Source: an uncultured Eubacteriales bacterium (GTDB taxonomy: Bacteria > Bacillota > Clostridia > Oscillospirales > Oscillospiraceae). Taken from it: 44,324 nucleotides of DNA. Below the pieces are notes generated by a model. That model did not search any database, was not told the origin of the DNA, and saw only the letters and a program-made list of their open reading frames with translations. Made by a program: the position numbers and the translations under genes. The stretch is taken from contig ONPN01000042.1 in the NCBI GenBank assembly GCA_900319695.1, positions 1 through 44,324 of the forward strand, read 5' to 3'. The first letter of the stretch is position 1. Every line of letters starts with the position of its first letter. Below, piece after piece: positions 37,488 to 44,324 of the stretch.

Positions 37488-40400
37488 TCAGGTGATGTTC
37501 TCGAGCGCGAGGTTCACGGTGATCGTACCGGGATTCTCGATCTTGAAGGATCTGCTGCCGGTGTCGCCGGAACCGCTGACCGTGACCGCACCGTTGGCGT
37601 CGGTGACCACGCACGCATTACCGGTCCACTTGTATCCCGCCGCAGGCGTAATCGTGACGGTCGTGCCGAAAGCAGTCGTAACAGGTGTGGTACCGCTGGC
37701 GTTGATGCCATTGCCCGTGCTGAGATTGGCAACGATACCGTCAGCCGTGCCGGTGATGTACGGCGTGACATTCATCGTGACGGTCTGGGGCTCAAACTCA
37801 GCCGTGATCGTGACGCCGTCGTCGGGGATGGTGCCAGTGTTGATTGAATAGTACTTGGTGGTGCTGTCCTGGGAACCAAGAATATTCGTATCACCGATGT
37901 TGGTCATCACCTTCAGGCTGTCCGGCTTGAGCTGGTAGCCCTTGACAGGCACGACTTCGATGTAGAGCGGGTCGCCTGCCGCGAAGTTGCCCGCGACATA
38001 GGTCGGGTCAGTCGTGACGTTGTTCTTTCTGAGGTTGACTGTGCCGTTGGTCATGGACTTCACGGTGACAGCCTTGGCGGAACTGGACACCTTGATGGTC
38101 AGAATCGTCGCACCGGCGGGCAGGGTGTAGGAGACAGAAGCGCCGGTCTTATCGAAGCCGTTGCCGTCCGTTACGTTGACCGTATCATAGCCGTCCATCG
38201 GGAGAATCGTGACCACGGTTCCGGTAGTGAGATTCCAGGGGCCGGAGCTGTCGCCCATATCCAGTGCGATGCTGCCCTCTGCAATCGCAACCGCAGCCTT
38301 GGCCCCGGCTGTGGCGCTGTTGTTTTTGAAGGTGACCGACGCGGTGTTGTCGGCCTCAAAGGCGGCCTCGATGCTCACAGCGCTCGCGGGCATCTGGAAG
38401 TTCCAGGTCGTCGGATCGTAGGCGCTGAGACTGATCTCGGTGCCGTCAGCCATACGGGCCTTCGGGTAACCTGCAGCCCACTTATAGCCGGTGTCGGGCT
38501 GAGCAACGATAGAGACAATAGCGTCCTTCTGAGCAGAGTTGACATTGTTCGCGCCAACCTTGGCGGTCACGCTGCCGTTGCCGATAACGTTCCAGGTGAT
38601 CGGGAAGGTATCCTGCGTGAGGGTAACCGTCAGGGTATCGGTGGTGCCGGTCAGATCGTCGGGCACGGTGTAGGTTGCGCCGATGACGCCCTTGCCGCTG
38701 CCGGACTGCATCGTGCTGATGCTGTAGCCGTCGGTGGCCGACTCGACATACACAGTCTGGCCCTCAAGCACCGTGACAGTGCCGCTGCCAAGAATATTGG
38801 TCGGATTGCTGTTGACATAAACGTCGACCGCTGCGCTGGCGGGAACCGTGTTGACAGTGAGCTTGACTGTGGCTGCCTCTTCCTTCGGGAAGGTCGCCTG
38901 GAGGGTGATCACATTGTTGGGCAGGGTGAACTTCCAGATCGGGCCGGAACTCGCCGTGGCTTCCTTATGCAGGGTTGCCAGATTGTTCATGCCGGACATG
39001 ATCTTGAGATCGCCGATGCCAAGGTCGGCGTAACCGACATTGGGCTCACCCCAGACATAGACCGTATCGCCGATGGCGAATTCGTTGAGGCTGCAGGCCG
39101 GATCACTCGCGTTTGGCGTCTTTCTGAAGACCAGCTTGCCGTTGATTACCTGGTCCCAAACGATGTTGAACCTGTAGAGGTTCAGGGTATCGATGTACAG
39201 GTAGACCTCCGCGTCCTCGTTGGGCATGGAGAACCACATGCCGCCGAAGTAGCCGGCCAAGTCGAAGTAGGGCACAGTACCGGTCTTGGTCTTGATATCG
39301 GTCTTGACGATGACCTTGTTCTCGGCCGCCGCCTGGTTGCTGCGCCAGAGCTGGACCTGAGTGCCGAACGGGATATCGGCAAAGTTGTCGTCGCCCGCTA
39401 CGTCGTAGAAGTTGTCGCCGACCTGAAGTCTAATCATGCCGCTCACAGGCAGGTTGGTCTTGTTGTCCAGAACGTGGATCTTGATGCCCTGGCTTGAACC
39501 GATGAAGTTGACGTTGGCGGCAGCATCGCCGTCGGGCATGGTGAAGTAGAAAATGCGGTAGGGATGCTTGGCATCCTTGACGTCGCTGATCTCGCCGTCG
39601 TCAAGCAGGCTGATCCAGCCCTCGGTCGGGACAATGTAGTCCGCATCAGTGCCCCACCAGGAGTAGACGCTGACGTTGCCCTTCTTGACCTCATACTTGG
39701 AGTCATTGGAGTTGACAACGATTGCAACCACATCGCCGGTGTAAGCCTTATGGACATAGTTGAGCTTGCCGGACGCATTGACGCGCACGTCGTCGCTGTA
39801 CTGGGTCGGGGACTTGAGGATCACAAACTCCACACTGCCCTTGGTCGAATCATAGTTGGCGCTGAGGCCGTGCTGCACCGCGCTGTTCGGAATGCTCGGC
39901 TGCATGGTGGCTACGATCTCGAGATCCTTGGCCCAGCGATCGAGCATCTGGAAGTTGTAGAAGTAGTTGTCGACGTAGGCAATGTACTCGTTGCCGTCGA
40001 TGCGGAAGCTCTTCATGTTGTAGTTGGACCAGCCGGCCTCGGTCATGGCGACGGTGATGTTGTCACCGTAGGCCACGTCGACCTGGGTCATACCGAACAT
40101 GGAGTTGTCCATGATGCCGGGCACGCCGTTGATGGCGATCTGCCACAGGCCCTTGCCGCTGAGATCGTTGCCCTTCTGGTCGATGCACTTCAGCGTGAGC
40201 TTGAAGGGCTTGGGATCAAAGATGGCCTGGACGTTCACACCCACGTCGGGCATGACGAAGGAATACTGGTACGCATAGGTCTTGCCGCTGGCGTCTTTGA
40301 TCTCCTCAAGAGCAGCAACCCTGGTGAGGGGTACCGGCACGCCGTTGTCGCTGCGGGTGACAACAAGTTTGGTGTCATACTTGCTCTTCTCAAAGCTGTA

Positions 40401-42833
40401 GCCGTTGCCGGGCTGCGCGATGATGTAGACGGTATCGCCGGGCTTGGCGCTGTTGATGGAGACGCCCGGGAATCCGCTGCCGTCGCCTCTGTAGCCGACG
40501 GAGCCGACACCGGTGATAGCCGCATAGTTGATGGGCAGCTTGCCGGACTCAAAGTAAGCCTCGATACGGATGTCCTTCGCGGGCATCTTGAAGTAGCCGT
40601 GGAGGTTGGCCTCGTTGGTCTCCTCCTCCAGCAGAGTTGTGCCGTTCATAATGCGGTACTTGACGAAGGACATGCCATCGTTGCAGTCAAAGCGGAGATC
40701 GATGTACTCACCCACGGGGATCTTGCTCTTGATCTGCTTGAGCGTGCTGAGCTGCTTATCCGTCTCGGTGAACTCGGAGGTCTTGTTGTTCCAGGTGACG
40801 GAGAAGCTGCATCCGCCGTAGCTGTTGGGCGCTATCTCAACGCCGTTGACATAGAGCTCGGACCAGATGTCAAAGACATCCGTGCTGGTGATAACCGGCG
40901 TGATGGTGACGCCGCCCTTGGGCATCTTGAAGGAACTGATCATATTGCCGTCCGGGTCTGTGACAGAGACCTTCAGGCCGTCGCTATTACGGACCACGTC
41001 GTATACGATCTTATAACCGCCGGTAATCTGGGCGTCGTTTTCGTCATATGCTTTCAGGTAAATGATGCTGTTCGTATCGCCCTCGGTGATTTCCTTGCCC
41101 GGCGTATCGCCGTAATTGGCAAACGCATAGACGGTGGCGAACTGCGAGGGCATGATCAGGATATTGTTGCCCTTCGCGCCGAACTTCACTTCAACGTCCA
41201 CGTCAAACGCGGGCATGGTGAAGGTGTTGCTGAAGACGTTGACCGCCTGCGTGGGGTCGCCGTGCTTGGTCACGCTCAGAGAGATGGGCTCATAACCCTC
41301 GTTGGCCTTGGTAACGACCGTGACCTGAGCGCCCTTGGCCGCGCGGGTGACGGAGCTGCCGTTGACCTGGAGGTAGAAGCTGCCTCTGACAGGATCGTTC
41401 ACATAGAAAGCGTAAGTCGAGACAGGCTTGAGGGCGATTTCGACGGTAACGTCAGCGTCAGGCATAATGAACGCCTTGGAGCTGCTGACCGTGATGGGCG
41501 TCTTGTCGGACGTGGAGACCAGCTTCTTGTAGTAGGCCGTGATGGACTGGATCTCGTAGTTCGGGTCTGTGCTCTTGATCACGACAGCCGCGCCCTTGAT
41601 GGCGGACTGAACGGAGATGCCGCCGACGGAAGCCGTCGCCTTGCCGCTGTAGTTGGAGATGATGGTGATGTCGTGGCCGGTCTTGATAGAGGCGTCGACA
41701 CGCACGTCACAGCTTGGCATGATAAAGGTATCGCCCGACAGATTCAGATTGGCCTTGCCGTCGGAGTGCTTGACCGTCAGGCCCTGGACAGCCTTGCCGG
41801 AGGCGGTGTTGGTCTCAACGCTGACCTTCGCGCCGGCAGGAGCCGCGGTGACAGGCTGATTGTTCACGTAGAACAGCATGGTGCCGTCTGCGGAGCTCAT
41901 GTTGCTGACGAGCTTATAGAGCTTCGCGGTGGTCGTGGTCTGGGTGACCGTGGTGCCGTTGCCGTCGGTGACGGTGGTGGTGGTCGTCGTCGTGGCGGTG
42001 CTGCCGGGGTTGCCGGTGCCGGGCACGGAGACGGTCATGGGCACGGGATAGAAGAACTTCTGGCCCGTCTTGATGGCGCCCAGATTGCTGGTCTGGTTCA
42101 GGGCCTCAAGCAGCTTCTTGTTGGCGTTGTAGTTGACGCCGGCGTTGCTGGTGATGGAGTAGGCCGTGTCGTTGTTGGTCACATTGTGAACCATAACGCC
42201 GTAGCAGGTCGTGCCGACAGCGGGTTTGACAGGTGTCGGAATAATCAGGGTCTGGCCTGCCTTCACCTTGTTCCAGCTGGAAATGTCGTTCACCTGCTTG
42301 ATGAAGGACTGGAACACGTTGAAGTTCACGCCCAGGCTGTTGCACACGCCGGAGACGGTGTCACCCACGGACATGGTGTAGGGCACCAGGTAGTAGCCCA
42401 GCAGATCAGCCGTCTGCACGTTGTTGCTCGTGCTGAGCGTGCTGGTCGTGGCATAGGCCGTGTTGCCGGTGGTGGCGGTGCCGGTGATGCCGGTGGTCTG
42501 GACCGCGCCGGTGGTCTGCGTGGTCTGGTACGCGCCGTTTGTGATCAGAAGCGCGTCGTTGTCGCTCGCGGGCAAAGTCAGGACTCTGCCGACGGCCAGC
42601 TTGTTCCACTGGCCTTCCTGAATGTTGTTGAGGGTCATGATGGCCGACTTGCACGTATAGTAGTTCAAGCCGAGCTTCTGGCAGATCCTCAGAACGTAGT
42701 CGCCGTTATTCATCGTATACTCGATGGTGTTGGCGCCGTTCACTGTTGCCGCGGACGCGCTGACGGACATCCCCGGAAACAGGGACATGACCATCAGTAC
42801 GACAAGCAGCATGCTTATGAACCGTTTCTTCAT
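37488..42833 (-). CDS. giant secreted LysM protein with InlB-B-like repeats
   Basis: A 1781-residue exported protein. A Sec signal (MKKRFISMLLVVLMVMSLFPG...SASA, cut near residue 29) is followed by three LysM domains at about 36-88, 150-200 and 214-268, each ending in a KAGQTLIIP-like motif, then a Thr-rich linker (about 275-305). The rest is about twelve beta repeats whose core ends in F-x-M-P-x-x-D-V-x-V-x-x-x-F (for example FTMPAFDVDVEVKF and FKMPAKDIRIEAYF), like divergent InlB B-repeats. There is no LPxTG or other C-terminal anchor, so it should be held to peptidoglycan by LysM. GGGGGAG precedes the ATG. It may be an adhesin or surface layer component. Confidence 0.9.
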   Translation of the reverse strand: MKKRFISMLLVVLMVMSLFPGMSVSASAATVNGANTIEYTMNNGDYVLRICQKLGLNYYTCKSAIMTLNNIQEGQWNKLAVGRVLTLPASDNDALLITNGAYQTTQTTGAVQTTGITGTATTGNTAYATTSTLSTSNNVQTADLLGYYLVPYTMSVGDTVSGVCNSLGVNFNVFQSFIKQVNDISSWNKVKAGQTLIIPTPVKPAVGTTCYGVMVHNVTNNDTAYSITSNAGVNYNANKKLLEALNQTSNLGAIKTGQKFFYPVPMTVSVPGTGNPGSTATTTTTTTVTDGNGTTVTQTTTTAKLYKLVSNMSSADGTMLFYVNNQPVTAAPAGAKVSVETNTASGKAVQGLTVKHSDGKANLNLSGDTFIMPSCDVRVDASIKTGHDITIISNYSGKATASVGGISVQSAIKGAAVVIKSTDPNYEIQSITAYYKKLVSTSDKTPITVSSSKAFIMPDADVTVEIALKPVSTYAFYVNDPVRGSFYLQVNGSSVTRAAKGAQVTVVTKANEGYEPISLSVTKHGDPTQAVNVFSNTFTMPAFDVDVEVKFGAKGNNILIMPSQFATVYAFANYGDTPGKEITEGDTNSIIYLKAYDENDAQITGGYKIVYDVVRNSDGLKVSVTDPDGNMISSFKMPKGGVTITPVITSTDVFDIWSELYVNGVEIAPNSYGGCSFSVTWNNKTSEFTETDKQLSTLKQIKSKIPVGEYIDLRFDCNDGMSFVKYRIMNGTTLLEEETNEANLHGYFKMPAKDIRIEAYFESGKLPINYAAITGVGSVGYRGDGSGFPGVSINSAKPGDTVYIIAQPGNGYSFEKSKYDTKLVVTRSDNGVPVPLTRVAALEEIKDASGKTYAYQYSFVMPDVGVNVQAIFDPKPFKLTLKCIDQKGNDLSGKGLWQIAINGVPGIMDNSMFGMTQVDVAYGDNITVAMTEAGWSNYNMKSFRIDGNEYIAYVDNYFYNFQMLDRWAKDLEIVATMQPSIPNSAVQHGLSANYDSTKGSVEFVILKSPTQYSDDVRVNASGKLNYVHKAYTGDVVAIVVNSNDSKYEVKKGNVSVYSWWGTDADYIVPTEGWISLLDDGEISDVKDAKHPYRIFYFTMPDGDAAANVNFIGSSQGIKIHVLDNKTNLPVSGMIRLQVGDNFYDVAGDDNFADIPFGTQVQLWRSNQAAAENKVIVKTDIKTKTGTVPYFDLAGYFGGMWFSMPNEDAEVYLYIDTLNLYRFNIVWDQVINGKLVFRKTPNASDPACSLNEFAIGDTVYVWGEPNVGYADLGIGDLKIMSGMNNLATLHKEATASSGPIWKFTLPNNVITLQATFPKEEAATVKLTVNTVPASAAVDVYVNSNPTNILGSGTVTVLEGQTVYVESATDGYSISTMQSGSGKGVIGATYTVPDDLTGTTDTLTVTLTQDTFPITWNVIGNGSVTAKVGANNVNSAQKDAIVSIVAQPDTGYKWAAGYPKARMADGTEISLSAYDPTTWNFQMPASAVSIEAAFEADNTASVTFKNNSATAGAKAAVAIAEGSIALDMGDSSGPWNLTTGTVVTILPMDGYDTVNVTDGNGFDKTGASVSYTLPAGATILTIKVSSSAKAVTVKSMTNGTVNLRKNNVTTDPTYVAGNFAAGDPLYIEVVPVKGYQLKPDSLKVMTNIGDTNILGSQDSTTKYYSINTGTIPDDGVTITAEFEPQTVTMNVTPYITGTADGIVANLSTGNGINASGTTPVTTAFGTTVTITPAAGYKWTGNACVVTDANGAVTVSGSGDTGSRSFKIENPGTITVNLALENIT

Positions 42834-42940
42834 AATTGCTCCCCCTAATAACTACCCTCTCGGGTAAAATGATTACTGCGCTGTGGACTTGCTGTGAATC
42901 GCGTTTGCAAAAGTAAAAAAAGTATTACGATTCGGGTATA

Positions 42941-42969
42941 ATATTACAACAAGTCGCTCTGAATTGCAA
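42941..42969 (-). promoter_or_regulatory. promoter of the LysM repeat protein gene
   Basis: Minus-strand TTGCAA (42969-42964), 17 bases, TAATAT (42946-42941), about 108 bases before the ATG, so the leader is long. The 412-base gap to prmA is otherwise AT-rich near this promoter and shows only small palindromes (43040-43095). Confidence 0.5.
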
Positions 42970-43188
42970 GACCTAATCGCAAGAAAATTTCAATAAATTT
43001 CAATTTAGTAACGTTTTCCGCTTTCTCTATGTTCTGAAACCCTTGCGCCGCAAGGCTTTGCGGTCCTGCCCCTTGGGAGGGGTCCGGTGACAACGCGCCG
43101 CTCTCTCCCGCTGCTTTTGATAATATGACGCGGGCGGCCGCGCTTTGTTCCCGTTTTTTTCCGTGATTTTTTAGCAAGTTGACGACCC

Positions 43189-43217
43189 TTGTTTTTTGCC
43201 GCTTCGGATGGTACACT
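43189..43217 (+). promoter_or_regulatory. possible extended -10 promoter of prmA
   Basis: TGGTACACT (43209-43217) gives an extended -10; a weak TTGTTT (43189-43194) is 17 bases upstream. GGAGG follows at about 43234 and the ATG at 43246. Confidence 0.4.
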
Positions 43218-43245
43218 TATATAAAATCAGTCTTGGAGGACAGCC

Positions 43246-44163
43246 ATGAGATACATTGAAGTGACCGTGAATACCCCGAAGGAGGAGATCGACGCGCGCT
43301 GCGAGCGCATGGCCGCTATGGGCGCGGGTGGTTTCGTCATCGAGAACGAGGACGATTTCCGCGACTTTCTCGAGCACAACCGCCAGTACTGGGACTATGT
43401 GGACGAGGAACTGGAGAACCGCTTTCTCGGCGTCAGCCGCATCAAGTGCTATCTGACGGATGACGCGGACGGCCTCGCCGTGCTGCGTCAGATCCGCGCC
43501 GCCTATCCCGAGCTCACCACCGCCTTTGTGGAGGACAGCGACTGGGAGAACAACTGGCGCGAGTACTACAAGCCCATCGAGGTGGGCGAAAAGCTGGTTG
43601 TGGTGCCAGAATGGGAGCAGGCCCCGGACGACGGGCGCATCCCGCTGCGCCTCGACCCCGGTCTGATCTTCGGTACCGGCAGCCACGCCACCACACGCCT
43701 GTGCCTGGCCGCGCTGGAGCAATACTGCGCGCCGGAGGTCAACGTGCTGGACCTCGGCTGCGGCAGCGGCATCCTCGGCATCGGGGCGCTGCTGCTGGGC
43801 TGCCGCCGCTGTCTGGGGGTAGATATCGACCCGAAGGCACCGGACGTTGTGATGTCCAACGCTGCTCTCAACGCCATCGGCCCTGACCGCATGACCGCCC
43901 TCGCCGGGGACATTCTCGCCGACGCGGGGCTGCGCGCGCGCATTGGCGGCGGCTGGCATCTTGTGCTGGCGAACATTGTGGCCGACGTGATCATCGCGCT
44001 CTCGGCCCAGGTGCGGCAGTTCATGGCTCCGGGGGCGGTGTTCATTTGCTCCGGCATTATCGAAAACCGCTGGCCGGAGACCGCAAACGCGCTCAAGGCC
44101 AACGGATTTGAGATTCTGGACCATCGCTCCGAGGAGGAGTGGCACTGCTTCGTTTGCAGATAA
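43246..44163 (+). CDS. prmA: ribosomal protein L11 methyltransferase
   Basis: A 305-residue SAM-dependent methyltransferase that methylates ribosomal protein L11. The N-terminal L11-recognition domain (about 1-100) ends in EDSDWENNWREYYKP. The catalytic domain carries DPGLIFGTGSHATTRLCL, motif I NVLDLGCGSGILGIGAL, GVDIDPKAPDVV and the substrate motif LANIVADVI. Length is typical (about 310). GGAGG precedes the ATG by 7 bases. The stop codon is followed directly by the terminal arm of a repeat element. In many Firmicutes prmA follows dnaJ; here the J-domain gene is a different kind and is separated from it. Confidence 0.96.
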   Translation: MRYIEVTVNTPKEEIDARCERMAAMGAGGFVIENEDDFRDFLEHNRQYWDYVDEELENRFLGVSRIKCYLTDDADGLAVLRQIRAAYPELTTAFVEDSDWENNWREYYKPIEVGEKLVVVPEWEQAPDDGRIPLRLDPGLIFGTGSHATTRLCLAALEQYCAPEVNVLDLGCGSGILGIGALLLGCRRCLGVDIDPKAPDVVMSNAALNAIGPDRMTALAGDILADAGLRARIGGGWHLVLANIVADVIIALSAQVRQFMAPGAVFICSGIIENRWPETANALKANGFEILDHRSEEEWHCFVCR

Positions 44164-44324
44164 TACTATCCCCTAATAGAAACAGCAAAACCTTTCCGGC
44201 AGAATTGGTGCCATACTGCGTTGCTTTCCTTGACCATATATCTCCATTATGCTCTGCGGAAGGCGCCTTGTCTGGCGCAAATTCTGCTCGGAAATCTAAT
44301 TGCACTTTCTATCAGGGAATAGTA
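44164..44324. repeat. TTGA/TGC-loop palindromic repeat, copy 4 (full length, MITE-like)
   Basis: 161 bases with inverted ends TACTATCCCCTAATAGAAA (44164-44182) and TTTCTATCAGGGAATAGTA (44306-44324), 17 of 19 matching. The core matches the sequence inside the FMN riboswitch arm. The apex is CTTTCC-TTGA-...-CTC-TGC-GGAAGG. It begins at the base after the prmA stop codon and ends at the window edge, so it could extend further. Confidence 0.75.

Noticed and set aside
39564-42848. 1094-codon open frame on the plus strand
   Set aside because: Antisense shadow of the LysM repeat protein, with biased Asp/His/Val/Gly composition and no start signals.

Overview
The window reads as chromosomal DNA of a GC-rich, endospore-forming Clostridia, most likely a gut Oscillospiraceae relative. 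The basis is a spoVAD-spoVAE pair, a SpoVB-like flippase, Gram-positive ribosome binding sites (AGGAGG type), TTGACA/TATAAT promoters, a Gram-positive tyrosine-kinase polysaccharide switch and large families of palindromic intergenic repeats. No rRNA, tRNA, CRISPR array, prophage or transposase gene was found.

Layout. 1-7.9 kb (minus strand): a large solute-binding lipoprotein and two MalF/MalG permeases, then a HlyD-type adaptor and a MacB/FtsX-like permease whose ATPase is not in the window. 7.9-10 kb (plus): a two-component system divergent from the lipoprotein; three TTAAGA repeats between them look like its operator. 10-16.8 kb (minus): pepT, a YlmH-type S4 protein, a TetM-like GTPase fused to a Rae1/YacP-type NYN nuclease, and a TPR-alpha/beta hydrolase. 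17.2-20.8 kb (plus): a polysaccharide phosphoregulation operon (degenerate SGNH protein, Wzz/YveK, BY-kinase, PHP phosphatase). 20.8-28.8 kb (minus): YdcF-type protein and a double-glycine peptide export system (STAS, short membrane-fusion protein, C39 peptidase ABC transporter, second ABC transporter, precursor peptide), preceded by a separately promoted gene with the same leader fused to two Cpl-7 cell-wall-binding repeats. 29-31 kb (minus): spoVAD-spoVAE and a cytidylate-kinase-like gene. 31-35 kb: SpoVB-like flippase, convergent ribU under an FMN riboswitch, a SLOG protein and a P-loop ATPase. 35.3-37.2 kb (minus): zinc-ribbon, DUF5685 and DnaJ-domain genes. 37.5-42.8 kb (minus): a 1781-residue secreted LysM/InlB-B-like repeat protein. 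43.2-44.2 kb (plus): prmA.

The most distinctive system is the peptide exporter with its Cpl-7 cargo: a bacteriocin-style leader appears to send a small catalytic-domain-free peptidoglycan-binding protein out of the cell. Other prominent points are a polysaccharide-operon SGNH protein with every catalytic block altered, the GTPase-nuclease fusion lacking the tetracycline-displacing loop, an FMN riboswitch whose variable arm contains a dispersed repeat, and two families of repeats whose stems change in a compensatory way between copies. All functional calls rest on reading motifs by eye; no database search was run.
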